Source: Gracilimonas sp. (lineage in GTDB: Bacteria; Bacteroidota; Rhodothermia; Balneolales; Balneolaceae). From it: a stretch of 64,000 nt of DNA. The translations under genes were made by a program, and so were the position numbers. Every line of letters begins with the position of its first letter. Position 1 is the first letter of the stretch. Below are positions 8,833-17,860 of the stretch, one piece after another. The notes under the pieces were generated by a model. The model did no database searches. It was given only the letters and a program-made list of their open reading frames with translations, and was not told the origin of the DNA. The stretch is taken from positions 1-64,000 of the forward strand of contig JAKURD010000006.1 of the NCBI GenBank assembly GCA_022450045.1. The letters are read 5' to 3'.

Positions 8833-9603
8833 ATGAATGGACTCAAAGAAAAAGCGATTATTGTAACTGGCGGAGCCTCCGGAATTGGCGGGGCCGCCTG
8901 CCGGAAATTAGCCGAAGAAGGAGCAACTGTAGCCATTACTGATATCCAAGATTCGGCTGGCGAAAAGCTGGCGGATGAAATCAACGAGACCGGTGGCAAC
9001 GCCCGCTATTGGAACCTGGATGTTACCGACGAAAACCGGATTAAAGAGGTATTTGCGGAGGTAAACGAAACCTTTGGAGCGATCTATGGGCTGGTAAATA
9101 ACGCCGGCATTAGTGGTGTGGACAAGCCTACCCACCAGGTTACCAAACAGGAGTGGGAATTGGTCATGAAGATCAACGTTGACGGCGTATTCTTATGCAC
9201 TAAATACGTTATTCCCTACATGAAAGAAAACGGCGGTGGCAGTATCATCAACCTGTCTTCTATCTATGGCCTTATCGGTAATAAAGATCTGCCACCATAC
9301 CATGCTTCCAAGGGCGCGGTTCGTCTCATGACGAAAAATGATGCCTTGATGTATGCCAAGGATAACATCCGCATCAACTCGGTGCATCCCGGCTTTATCG
9401 ATACGCCCCTTGTGGACGAGCTGGCAGAGCGAAAGAATATTAGTGCTGAGGAGTTTCGCAGCCAGTTGGACAGCCTGCACCCGATGGGCCATATTGGTAA
9501 GCCCCAGGATATCGCCAACGGCATTGCCTTTTTGGCTTCCGAAGAGGCCGGCTTTATGACCGGCAGTGAGTTGGTCATAGACGGCGGTTATACGGCTCAA
9601 TAA
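8833..9603 (+). CDS. SDR-family NAD(P)-dependent oxidoreductase
   Basis: A classical short-chain dehydrogenase of 256 residues. The nucleotide-binding motif TGGASGIG is at 12-19, NNAG at about 94-97, the catalytic Ser in NLSS at about 140, and the catalytic YxxxK (YHASK) at about 155-159. The end (SELVIDGGYTAQ) is typical. Asp in AITDIQDS after the second strand suggests NAD rather than NADP preference. The substrate cannot be assigned. It stands alone, with its own terminator downstream. Confidence 0.9.
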   Translation: MNGLKEKAIIVTGGASGIGGAACRKLAEEGATVAITDIQDSAGEKLADEINETGGNARYWNLDVTDENRIKEVFAEVNETFGAIYGLVNNAGISGVDKPTHQVTKQEWELVMKINVDGVFLCTKYVIPYMKENGGGSIINLSSIYGLIGNKDLPPYHASKGAVRLMTKNDALMYAKDNIRINSVHPGFIDTPLVDELAERKNISAEEFRSQLDSLHPMGHIGKPQDIANGIAFLASEEAGFMTGSELVIDGGYTAQ

Positions 9604-9635
9604 ATTAAAGCGTTAAATTGGAAATCAAATAGATC

Positions 9636-9665
9636 AAAAGCCGGAATGAACGTTTCGGCTTTTTT
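9636..9665 (+). terminator. Rho-independent terminator after the SDR gene
   Basis: The stem AAAAGCCG (9636-9643) pairs with CGGCTTTT, and the right arm runs into six T residues. It lies 32 bases after the SDR stop. Confidence 0.8.
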
Positions 9666-9898
9666 ATTATTTGATGTTTTGGTAACTGCCAATGAGGTAG
9701 AGGATGTCTTGGATCATTTTTTTAAAGCCCGTCAGTCGTATATTTTTTGGAAAACCTGAAAATTGCATTATTTAACTTCTCTGATATACTTGGAAAATCA
9801 TAAAAATTGTTAACCTCTTGTTCCCAAAGTGTATATTATTTGTTGCCATACAATCTGTAAAAAGACACAAACCAACTTACAAAATCAGATAATCTATT

Positions 9899-11206
9899 AT
9901 GGCTACCGAAAAACTGGGACTTAAAGAGTGCGTATCCATTGCACTGGGCGGTATGATCGGGGGTGGCATTTTCGCTGTGCTGGGCGTTGTTGCTCAAATC
10001 GTGCAGGCGGCTACCTGGTTTGCCTTTGTGCTGGCCGGCATTGTGGCACTATGTGCGGCCTACTCTTATAACAAACTCAACAGCATTAGTAAAAATCCGG
10101 GCGGATCTGTTTCCATGATACAGTGCTGTACCGGCAATACCAAGCTGGCGGGCATGGCGGGCTGGACTCTCCTGTTCGGGTATATCGGTTCCATGGCGAT
10201 GTACGCATACGCCTTCGGCAGCTATACCGTGGGCTTCGATGTGATTCTCGATACGCTGGCAGGGCTGCCGGCCCGGCCACTCATTTCCGTACTGGTGGTA
10301 GCAGCATTTCTGCGCCTTAATTTGGCGGGCGCCCGGGCTACAGGGTCGGCCGAAAACCTCATGGTCGGCATTAAAGTTCTTATTCTGCTGGCTTTCGGGA
10401 TCGGCGGGGTATGGCTGGCCCTTTCCGAACAAAAACTGGAACTGGGCCTTGAGCAAACAGCCTCCTTTGGTCCCATTATGGCAGCAGCAGTTTCGTTTGT
10501 GGCTTTCCAGGGCTGGCAGCTCCTGTTTTATGATCGCGAAGGCATCAAAGATCCCGACAACACCATCCGTAAAGCCGTTTATATAGCCATTGTTTCTGCG
10601 GTGGGCATCTATATTCTGGTCGCCCTGACGACGCTCAGCCTGGCGCCGATGGAGGTTATCCGGGAGGATCCCGAGCGGGCCCTGGCCGTTGCTGCAGAGC
10701 CTCTCATTCCCTACGGCTTTACCATTATTTCGCTGGCTGCCCTGTTCTCAACCGGGAGCGCTATAAATGCCACCCTGTTCAGCAGCGGTTATTTCGCAAA
10801 AGGCATGCTCTCTGATCATTTGCTGCCCGACCAGCTTGGAAGCCCGAAAGCCGAGGGCATACCAAATCGCACCTTGATTATTCTATCAATTATAACAGCT
10901 GCTTTTACGGTCTATGGAAGTCTCGATGCCATCACTTCATTTGCCTCGCTGACGTTCATCATCATTTTCGGCGCGATGAGTTATCTGGCTTTTCGCCAGC
11001 GACATAGGCCCCGGATTTCGGGCCTGATACCGGCCGTCGGCATGACAGGAACGGCGGCGTTTTTTGTACTCATGTTTTGGCACCTGTATAATGCCGAACC
11101 GGAGACTTTTTATTCGGTACTGATTATAGCTGTCTTGGTGATAACGGTGGAACTTCTGTATTTTGAACGGGACATCCTCAAAAGAAAAATTATTCCCCTG
11201 GATTGA
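9899..11206 (+). CDS. APC-family permease
   Basis: This 435-residue polytopic protein carries the APC first-helix motif ALGGMIGGGIFAVLG (about 16-30) and roughly twelve membrane segments. It is only distantly similar to the permease at 224-1573. The base composition is noticeably richer in G and C than the flanks, as in the copA and lgt region, suggesting shared recent ancestry or transfer. Substrate unknown; amino acids or amines are the usual cargo. The first 21 codons are repeated in decayed form at 11659. Confidence 0.87.
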   Translation: MATEKLGLKECVSIALGGMIGGGIFAVLGVVAQIVQAATWFAFVLAGIVALCAAYSYNKLNSISKNPGGSVSMIQCCTGNTKLAGMAGWTLLFGYIGSMAMYAYAFGSYTVGFDVILDTLAGLPARPLISVLVVAAFLRLNLAGARATGSAENLMVGIKVLILLAFGIGGVWLALSEQKLELGLEQTASFGPIMAAAVSFVAFQGWQLLFYDREGIKDPDNTIRKAVYIAIVSAVGIYILVALTTLSLAPMEVIREDPERALAVAAEPLIPYGFTIISLAALFSTGSAINATLFSSGYFAKGMLSDHLLPDQLGSPKAEGIPNRTLIILSIITAAFTVYGSLDAITSFASLTFIIIFGAMSYLAFRQRHRPRISGLIPAVGMTGTAAFFVLMFWHLYNAEPETFYSVLIIAVLVITVELLYFERDILKRKIIPLD

Positions 11207-11295
11207 GTTTAACTCGCAAAATTTAAGCTTCTCTTAAGCCTCCGACTCTTATACTTTGAGAGTATAGTCAAACCCCGGAAACTAAATTTTTTTAA

Positions 11296-11649
11296 ATGAA
11301 TTCAAGGAATGCAAAGCTGAATGGTAAACAAACCATGGAAACTGATAACCGGAACGGAGAAAATCCATCCATCATCATTTACTGTAAAGGGTGGTGCGAT
11401 TATCTGCGAGATATTGTCAGCTTGTTCCATAAAAAACAGTGGTCGTTCACTTTTATCGATCTGCGATTTGACAGCAAAAAAGCGAAGGATTTGGTTTCCG
11501 AACTGGGCAACCCCCTGATATTGCCTGTACTTGCTATTAACGGTACGTATTACGAAAAACCGTCCTTTTCAAAAGTAACAGGAACACTCGATCTTGTCCG
11601 CTGGAGAAAACGTATTGATCAAACATACTACAACAAAAAAACTGCTTGA
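11296..11649 (+). CDS. Glutaredoxin-like protein
   Basis: The 117-residue protein has a thioredoxin-fold pattern: a first strand SIIIYCKGWCDYLRDIVSLF with a CxxxC instead of the usual CxxC, then a beta strand (FTFIDLRFD) and a proline loop region (LILPVLAINGTYYEKPS) matching the cis-Pro TVP region of glutaredoxins. The wider Cys spacing makes ordinary disulfide reductase chemistry uncertain. An internal ATG at 11335 is an alternative start. It follows the APC permease by 90 bases on the same strand. Confidence 0.55.
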   Translation: MNSRNAKLNGKQTMETDNRNGENPSIIIYCKGWCDYLRDIVSLFHKKQWSFTFIDLRFDSKKAKDLVSELGNPLILPVLAINGTYYEKPSFSKVTGTLDLVRWRKRIDQTYYNKKTA

Positions 11650-11658
11650 ACCATATTG

Positions 11659-11760
11659 ATGGCTACCGAAAAACTAGGATTTAAAGAATGCGTATCCATA
11701 GCGGTAGGCGGCATGATCGGAGCGGCATCTTTGCCGGGCTGGGAGTAATCCCGAAGAGCA
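11659..11760 (+). pseudogene. Decayed N-terminal fragment of an APC permease
   Basis: From ATG 11659 the sequence reads MATEKLGFKECVSIAVGGMIG, almost the first 21 residues of the intact permease at 9899. It then loses one base in the codons for the glycine loop. Past the deletion the other frame continues with IFAGLGVI, exactly the expected next residues. Homology stops at about 11750. This is a remnant of a paralogous permease gene, not a working CDS. Confidence 0.85.
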
Positions 11761-12138
11761 ATACATACTATGACCGGGCAGCTCATTAAATCCAAGAAGC
11801 CGATACATGAAGCTACCTGATAACATCGTTGATAAAACTTCCAAGCTCCGTGCAAAGTACGGAGCTATCGACAGCCTGGGTAGATGCCAGGCCTATTTTC
11901 GGCTGGTTATTGTGCTACTATTGCTCTATCTGGACCAGCCCGTGTTTTTTGCCCATATAAGCATTATAGAGAGCTCCTTTTGAGGAAATGATACGACATG
12001 GTTTTGTTTCTGATTACATATTGTACATACTGGTATCCGGACTGCTTTCGGGGAAACGAATTATATAGATTTTACCCGGTTTCCCAACCTGCTTATTTGT
12101 GGCAGTAGTTTCAGGATATATAAAAATCAGTTTACTAT
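11761..12138. other. Non-coding, apparently decayed sequence
   Basis: No ORF has family character. A perfect 8-bp hairpin, AGCTCCGT-gcaaagt-ACGGAGCT, lies at 11844-11866. The stretch probably derives from the lost remainder of the permease-like gene and insertion debris, but no homology beyond about 11750 can be pointed to. Confidence 0.4.
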
Positions 12139-12350
12139 TTAACGTGAATTCGATATAAAGAATGTTAAAATAGCTGCAAGATCCATCTGACCGAGAGGCA
12201 GGTTACACATTTTCGAACTCGATCTGATGGATCACCCATCTGATCGATGGTGCAGGCGCAGGGTGCTGGATTAGGATAAGGAAAAGACACAGGTGCTCGA
12301 ACCCGGCAATCGGTCAGATGGACTTAGAGCCATCAGGTACTGTGTTAAAA
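12139..12350 (+). repeat. Dispersed repeat, copy 3 left part
   Basis: Begins with the family end TTAACGTGAATTCGATATAAA (12139) and continues with the module CCATCTGACCGAGAGGCAGG, then a near-palindrome (CGATCTGATGG ... CCATCTGATCG). That module recurs at 13262-13330 and, inverted, in the copy at 59014-59348. It is separated from the matching right-hand end (13440-13451) by the IS110-type remnant. Confidence 0.7.
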
Positions 12351-12477
12351 ATCAAGATAAATTTCTATTTTTCGGTTTCAAAAGAACTTCATGATGCTTT
12401 TGCATGTGAGGTATCTACAGTAGCCTTGCCTTCGGGCAGGGCTATCTTTTGTTGAGAGCTGTTTTGTTGATCTTTGA

Positions 12478-12948
12478 TCACCTGCGGATCATACCACTGC
12501 CGGTTGTTCCACAGCGTGTACGGGTGAGCTGGCGCAGATTTCGCCAAAACGGGTCGATTCCTGCCCACCCGGCAAGCACCCGCTCGGCCCCCATCAGTGC
12601 CAGCCCGTAGGCGTCGATCTTGTCGGTTTTGCTGCGCAGCCCGCACGATTGCAGGTAGCGCTTAGCCTTGCTTGGCAATACCACACTCAGGTGAATATCC
12701 GGAGCATGCTCGGCGATATACAGGGCCAGTGGCTCATAATACACCCCGGTCGCCTCCATGCTCACCCAGAGGGAGCCGGCTTGCCCGGCGTGGCCCCGCA
12801 GCCAGCTCAAGCAGGCTTTATGGCCCCCCGGGCGGTTTGCAAACACTTTGCGGGCGATCACGTGGTGGCTTTGTTGCTTCAGGTTATAGCCTGCCAGGCA
12901 TACACTGAATTCCTCTTTACTCAGGTCGGCACCGGAACTGTACATCAT
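12478..12948 (-). pseudogene. IS110-family transposase, truncated remnant
   Basis: The 156-residue frame matches the N-terminal (RuvC-like, DEDD) half of IS110-type transposases: GADLSKEEF with the first Asp, SMEATGVYYEPLA with the Glu, VLPSKAKRYLQSCGLRSK and TDKIDAYGLALMG with later Asp residues, then LRQLTRTR. After that the frame breaks and the C-terminal Tnp20 half with its conserved Ser is absent. A normal member is about 320-400 residues. The remnant is GC rich compared with the flanks. It cannot be an active transposase. Confidence 0.85.
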
Positions 12949-13261
12949 AACAATAGTACGGTAAATGGTGAAAGTTGAACGTTATGCGAAAGATGGGATC
13001 GATTCTGTCGCGTTCACCTTGTCTCATGAATCGACGATATGGCCTTTTGAGCAGCTCAAAAAAACAACTCTGTGGGTACTGTTGTGGTTCAACGGCAGAA
13101 AAACCAGCCCGGGTATACCTGATGGAGTGCATCTGAAGATAACAGTGCTTAGACCGGTATCGGAAGTACCGGCCGGCTCGATTCCAATAGATCATATTCA
13201 GCTTAAAGATCACAGGGTATTCATGCAAGCTGTTCTCAGCTGAAAAATTTTGATACGCTAA

Positions 13262-13451
13262 CATATGAGACCGAGGGGCAGATTACACACAACCGCGAAC
13301 TCGATCTGATGGATTACCCATCTGATCGATGATACAGGCGCAGGGTGTTGGATTAGAATAAGAACAAGCTTTGGTCCCCAAATCAAACAACCGGTCAGAC
13401 AGACCTGGAGCTGTCAGACCGTGCCTCAAAGCCCAATAGAACTCACGTTAA
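13262..13451 (+). repeat. Dispersed repeat, copy 3 right part
   Basis: It contains the same CGATCTGATGG / CCATCTGATCG near-palindromic module as 12139-12350 and ends with GAACTCACGTTAA, the inverted family end. Both halves of copy 3 carry this module, so the IS110 remnant did not simply split a single element. Two copies recombining or a tandem pair fits better. Confidence 0.7.
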
Positions 13452-13503
13452 TTCAGCATTGGATTCAAGCTCAGTTTCACTTTATGTGCTTTAGAACAGG
13501 GTT

Positions 13504-13647
13504 TTAAGAATTTTCATCATCCTGAGCTTTCTTGATGTTATTTAAATGTTTGGGAGTTTCTGCTATTAGAAGATTGAGCACTTCGGTCACAACCTCATTA
13601 TCTCTGCCCGTCATATTTTCCAAATAACTCAGGTCAATTGCATTCAT
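13504..13647 (-). pseudogene. Truncated Hpt-domain fragment (47 aa)
   Basis: A 47-residue frame reads MNAIDLSYLENMTGRDNEVV and ends with LLIAETPKHLNNIKKAQDDENS. This is the standard first half of a histidine phosphotransfer (Hpt) domain, but it stops before the HxLKG helix that bears the phosphoacceptor His. It is therefore most likely a remnant of a phosphorelay protein. A free-standing small protein without phosphotransfer activity is the alternative. Confidence 0.5.
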
Positions 13648-13802
13648 CCCGATATATATTGTTCTTATTAGTTTTTGATTTAAAAGTAGTTATGAATTAA
13701 GTAACAACTTCAAACATTAAGAGAATTCAATAAACGGGTCGAATTTTTACACAGCAAAGCCACACTCATACGAGTAAAAAAATAAAAGTATGGAGGATAT
13801 GA

Positions 13803-13877
13803 TTAGCCCGTGAAAATTACGATTCCTACCAATACCAATACTACAACCTTAAAAATAAATGCCTTCCAATTTCTCAT
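13803..13877 (-). CDS. Possible small single-span membrane peptide (24 aa)
   Basis: The frame MRNWKAFIFKVVVLVLVGIV and four more residues has a basic start and one clear membrane segment. An in-frame ATG at 13920-13922 would extend it to 39 residues. Small membrane peptides look like this, but so can chance AT-rich sequence. There is no family match, and it lies in a decayed zone. Confidence 0.2.
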   Translation of the reverse strand: MRNWKAFIFKVVVLVLVGIVIFTG

Positions 13878-14052
13878 TGCTTTTTTATATAGTGCTAAAT
13901 TGTGGAATTGGATTGAAAGCATTTATTAAATAAAAATCAAGTTATCCACAGAAAAATATTAAAAAATTTTAATGCAAAATCACTTTTCAGGAGTAAGTAA
14001 ATAAAGGTTCGTGAAGACAGATTGAAGTTTTCCTCAATTTATCCACAAAGTC

Positions 14053-15885
14053 TTATTCCACTGTTACACTTTTTGCAAGGTTTCGGGGCTGATCCACATT
14101 GCAACCTCGGTTTACTGCAATATAATATGATAAAAGCTGAAGCGGTATCACCGAAAGTAATGGCGAGAATACATCCATTGTTTCCGGAATAATGGAAGAA
14201 AATTCAGCAAGATCACCTACTTCATCATTATTAGGAGTAGTAATTGCAATGATACGGCCTTTTCTTGCTCTCACTTCTTCAATATTACTGATCATCTTAT
14301 CATTGGTATGTTGGGTAGCGGCAATAACTACCACAGGCATCATTTCGTCAATGAGGGCAATGGGACCATGTTTCATTTCCGCCGCGGGATAACCTTCAGC
14401 ATGAATATATGAGATCTCTTTCAGCTTTAAGGCACCTTCAAGTGCTACTGGAAAGCTGTAAGAACGTCCCAGATAAAGAAAGTTTGGGGCATAAGAAAAT
14501 AAATTGGATATACGCTCGATCTCATCCGTATTCTGAAGTATCTTCTCTATCTTTTGAGGGATCTTTGCCAGTTCAGAGGTTAGTTCTTTAGCTTTTTTTT
14601 GGGTGATCGCACCTTTTGATAACCCCAGTTTGATAGCCATCATGGTTAGTACCGTGACTTGAGCGGTAAAGGCTTTTGTTGAAGCGACTCCAATCTCAGG
14701 CCCTGCATGAATATAAACGCCGGCATCTGTTTCCCGGGCAATAGTAGAACCAACAACATTTACAACTCCTATCACCAGGGCACCACGTTCTTTGGCTTCC
14801 CGAAGTGCGGCTAACGTATCTGCCGTTTCACCGCTTTGAGAGATCACGATCATCACATCGCCCTCGCCAACTAATTGTTCCTTGTAGCGAAATTCAGAAG
14901 CGTACTCAACTTCAACCGGCACTTTAGCGAGATACTCAAACAGATATTCGCCTACCAAACCTGAATGCCAGCTTGTACCGCATGCAGCAATAATGATCCG
15001 ATTTGCACTTACCAGCTTACCCATAATACTTTCAATCCCACCGAGAGTAACGGTGCCTTTCTCAGGGTCAATACGCCCACGTAAACAATCGGAAATAGCT
15101 TTGGGCTGTTCAAAGATCTCTTTCAGCATAAAATGATCGTATCCCCCTTTCTCAATCTCTTCTAAACTGAGAGTGAGTTCATGGATCTCTTTTGAAAGTT
15201 CAATTTGCTCGGCTGATTCTACGGTGTAGTTGTCTTTAGTTATGACTGCGATCTCACCGTCATCCAGATAGACTACTTTATCGGTGTAAGCAGCAACAGC
15301 GGAAGCATCTGAGGCTATAAGCATCTCTCCGTCTCCAACGCCTAAAAGCAAAGGAGAGCCCTTCCTTGCCACAACAATTTGGTTCGGAAAATCAGAATGT
15401 AAAACAGCGATCCCGTATGTTCCATGAACCTGATGCAGCGCCAGCTGAACAGCTTTTTTTAGAGAGGAGGAGTCTTTGTTTAGGAAACTGTCAATAAGTT
15501 TGGCAACTATTTCAGTATCTGTTTGAGAATAGAATGTATAGCCTTGTTCCGAGAGTTTTTTCTTCAGGGTATTGTAATTTTCAATGATCCCATTGTGGAC
15601 AATTGCCAGTTTTCCGCTCTCAATAGTATGAGGATGAGAGTTAATATCATTAGGTTCTCCATGTGTGGCCCAACGGGTATGGCCAATGCCAATGGTTCCT
15701 TTTTGAGCCGAACCAATCATTTTTTCAAGACTGGCGACTTTTCCTTTCCCTTTCTTAATACTCAGCTGACCATTGATTACTGCGATTCCGGCGGAATCAT
15801 ATCCTCTGTATTCCAACCTCTTGAGCCCGTCAATGATGATTTTACTGGCTTGTTTATCTCCTACGTACCCTACAATTCCACACAT
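14053..15885 (-). CDS. glmS: Glutamine-fructose-6-phosphate aminotransferase
   Basis: GlmS makes glucosamine-6-phosphate from fructose-6-phosphate and glutamine, the first step of UDP-GlcNAc synthesis. The 610-residue protein starts MCGIVGYVGD, with the catalytic Cys exposed after Met removal. The glutaminase half runs to about 240. The two SIS (sugar isomerase) domains follow, with CGTSWHSG and SQSGETADT, and the C-terminus LAKSVTVE is the canonical one. It is transcribed divergently from the alternative glmU, 92 bases away, so both UDP-GlcNAc genes share one control region. No glmS ribozyme is seen. Confidence 0.97.
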   Translation of the reverse strand: MCGIVGYVGDKQASKIIIDGLKRLEYRGYDSAGIAVINGQLSIKKGKGKVASLEKMIGSAQKGTIGIGHTRWATHGEPNDINSHPHTIESGKLAIVHNGIIENYNTLKKKLSEQGYTFYSQTDTEIVAKLIDSFLNKDSSSLKKAVQLALHQVHGTYGIAVLHSDFPNQIVVARKGSPLLLGVGDGEMLIASDASAVAAYTDKVVYLDDGEIAVITKDNYTVESAEQIELSKEIHELTLSLEEIEKGGYDHFMLKEIFEQPKAISDCLRGRIDPEKGTVTLGGIESIMGKLVSANRIIIAACGTSWHSGLVGEYLFEYLAKVPVEVEYASEFRYKEQLVGEGDVMIVISQSGETADTLAALREAKERGALVIGVVNVVGSTIARETDAGVYIHAGPEIGVASTKAFTAQVTVLTMMAIKLGLSKGAITQKKAKELTSELAKIPQKIEKILQNTDEIERISNLFSYAPNFLYLGRSYSFPVALEGALKLKEISYIHAEGYPAAEMKHGPIALIDEMMPVVVIAATQHTNDKMISNIEEVRARKGRIIAITTPNNDEVGDLAEFSSIIPETMDVFSPLLSVIPLQLLSYYIAVNRGCNVDQPRNLAKSVTVE

Positions 15886-15977
15886 ATATGGTAACCGGCT
15901 AAATAATTTTTTTTGGTAGTAATATTCCTTAAATATAAAGCCTTACAAATAGAATAACGATAATGATTTTTTAATTT

Positions 15978-17207
15978 ATGGCTGTACAATCAATTTCGCA
16001 GATGTGTTTTTTTTCGGATGAAAAGGCAAACCGATTTCACCCGCTTACACTCACCCGCCCACTTGATGACTTAAGAGTCGGGATCTACACTATTCGGGAA
16101 AAATGGGAAAAGAGACTTAATCTTAATAAAAGTTGCAGATTACTTCCTGAATACATGGAAGGTGTCTTTGAAAAAGGCATTTATCAGGATAATGAGCCCT
16201 GTCTTTGGGTGAATTCCAGGTATTTACCTAATGAAGGATTAGTAGCGGCAATCTCCGGTTTAAAAGTGAATGAAAAATTAGTTAATAAAAAAGAAGTAAT
16301 TGCTGCGCTTATAGATGATAAAACTTCCGCTCAATTCTTTCATCGAAATGATTTTAAAAATGACGGACTAAAAAAGATAGAATTCAAAGATGGTTGCTCA
16401 CTTAAATATATTTGGGACCTCATTGAACTGAATTCAGGTCAGATTAAAGATGATATCGCTTTAACAAAGCTAAGTAATATATCTACAACTGGTTTAGGGG
16501 TTGAGGCAGTAGTTCATTATAAAGAAAATATTTTTATTGGTGATAATGTTCATATTGAACCAGGGTGCATTTTTATTGCGAAAAATGGCCCAATAGTTAT
16601 TAAGGATGGAGCTGAAATTGAAGCTGGAAGTATTTTACGCGGCCCCATTGCGATAGGAAAAGGCGCTACTGTTAAGATGGGTGCGAGGATTTATGGAGGT
16701 ACAACTGTTGGGCCGGTTTGTAAGGTCGGAGGAGAAGTATCCGGGAGTATTTTTCATTCATATAGCAATAAAGCTCATGATGGGTTTTGTGGGAATTCTA
16801 TTTTTGGACAGTGGGTTAATCTGGGCGCGAATACGATTACTTCAAATTTAAAGAATGACTATAAAAGCGTTAAAGTCATTGATTGGCAGACAGAGAAATC
16901 GATTGAAACCGGGAGACAATTTTTAGGAACTATTATGGCAGATCATTCTAAAACAGCCATCAACACAATGTTGAATACAGGAACAATTTGTGGAGTGAGC
17001 TCTAATGTTTTTATTGACTATTTATCTCCAAAATTCATTAAGTCTTTTACATGGCTTGGTCCTGATAATGAACAGCTTTACCGGTTTGAAAAGGCGGTAG
17101 AAGTAATGAAGTCTATGATGAAGCGAAGAGATATATCAATGAGTGATGATTATTTAAAAATGATGAATAATATTTTTGAATTACGAAAAAAAAATATCCA
17201 AGCTTAA
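15978..17207 (+). CDS. Alternative GlmU-family protein (UDP-GlcNAc synthesis)
   Basis: The 409-residue protein matches the Bacteroidota-type GlmU family (TIGR03991-like): an N-terminal nucleotidyltransferase-like part with RFHPLTLTRPLDDLRVGIYT (about 19-38), then a left-handed beta-helix of hexapeptide repeats (about 165-340; IGDNVHIEPG, IGKGATVKMGARIYGG, LGANTITSN). The expected role is glucosamine-1-phosphate acetylation and/or GlcNAc-1-phosphate uridylylation. A classical GlmU has a GxGxR N-terminal pyrophosphorylase motif that is not obvious here, so dual activity is inferred from family. Pairing with glmS supports the assignment. Confidence 0.8.
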   Translation: MAVQSISQMCFFSDEKANRFHPLTLTRPLDDLRVGIYTIREKWEKRLNLNKSCRLLPEYMEGVFEKGIYQDNEPCLWVNSRYLPNEGLVAAISGLKVNEKLVNKKEVIAALIDDKTSAQFFHRNDFKNDGLKKIEFKDGCSLKYIWDLIELNSGQIKDDIALTKLSNISTTGLGVEAVVHYKENIFIGDNVHIEPGCIFIAKNGPIVIKDGAEIEAGSILRGPIAIGKGATVKMGARIYGGTTVGPVCKVGGEVSGSIFHSYSNKAHDGFCGNSIFGQWVNLGANTITSNLKNDYKSVKVIDWQTEKSIETGRQFLGTIMADHSKTAINTMLNTGTICGVSSNVFIDYLSPKFIKSFTWLGPDNEQLYRFEKAVEVMKSMMKRRDISMSDDYLKMMNNIFELRKKNIQA

Positions 17208-17231
17208 ATTTGTAGAAACTATCCTTATCTA

Positions 17232-17525
17232 CCAATAGCGTCCTAAACGTTTTTAAAATTGAAAAAAAACCTGTGTTTTCGAACATAAAGACGGATTAGT
17301 TAACATGTTTAAAATCAATCCTCTCCTTTTTTTTCTCGTAGAGGCTCGCCAATTAACCCGCTGAGTTTCACTTCGTGGGAATCGCTGCGCTCGGAGCGCC
17401 GATAGTCTTTTATCAAAACACATCGCTATTCAGCGCAACTCTGCGATGTCCTTTGCGGAAATCTGCGAGAATCCTTTTGAAGGATCGTTTTGCCAAAATG
17501 TATTTTAACGTTTAGGACGCTATTG
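17232..17525. mobile_element. MITE-like element, 294 bp, with 8-bp target duplication
   Basis: The perfect 19-bp inverted termini CAATAGCGTCCTAAACGTT (17233-17251) and its complement (17507-17525) bound a non-coding element. It is flanked by the direct repeat CTTATCTA at 17224-17231 and 17526-17533. The interior has no ORF. It lies immediately next to dispersed-repeat copy 2, and removing it restores a continuous sequence running into that repeat. The transposase that moves it is not in the window. Confidence 0.85.
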
Positions 17526-17534
17526 CTTATCTAT

Positions 17535-17730
17535 TTAACGTGAGTTCGAGATAAGAACTAAGTTAAAAGGATAAAAATGGATGTTTGTGGTCATTCCCGT
17601 GGAGACGGGAATCTAATGGTGGCCATTAATTTCGTATTCGCTACCTGACCAGCCATAAGATTTCGAGCATTCGCCGCGAAATGATCATTCAACGTACTCA
17701 ACAGATGGTCTTTATATCGAATTCACGTTA
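17535..17730 (+). repeat. Dispersed intergenic repeat, copy 2 (about 196 bp)
   Basis: Starts TTAACGTGAGTTCGAGATAAG and ends ATTCACGTTA. The interior is the same module found in copy 1 (from about 1773) and, inverted, in copy 4 (about 59020-59160). It is the shortest copy and lacks the CGATCTGATGG palindrome module. The following 130 bases up to nagB hold only the nagB leader. Confidence 0.75.
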
Positions 17731-17860
17731 TTTAGTATTCATGCAAAGCTTCTACTAAGCCTAAATAGTTACTGTTTGGTAAAAAATTTTGGGGGTACAT
17801 GAATTTTGTTCGGTCTTATAAAAAAGGATGACATAAGGCCCGATGGTTTCGCATTAATTC

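Noticed and set aside
10049..10476. Minus-strand frames opposite the APC permease at 9899
   Set aside because: Low-complexity antisense products without family character; the sense frame is clearly the gene.
12478..12948. IS110 transposase as an active element
   Set aside because: The C-terminal half with the conserved serine is missing and the frame breaks after LTRTR, so it is a remnant.
12965..13243. 92-residue plus-strand frame and 115-residue minus-strand frame upstream of the IS110 remnant
   Set aside because: Both are open across the same stretch, neither has a recognisable domain or ribosome site, and the region is better explained as non-coding insertion-sequence flank.
15886..15977. 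glmS ribozyme or riboswitch in the glmS leader
   Set aside because: The 92-base divergent spacer is too short for the ribozyme and shows none of its core; the wide occurrence of glmS ribozymes is in Firmicutes.
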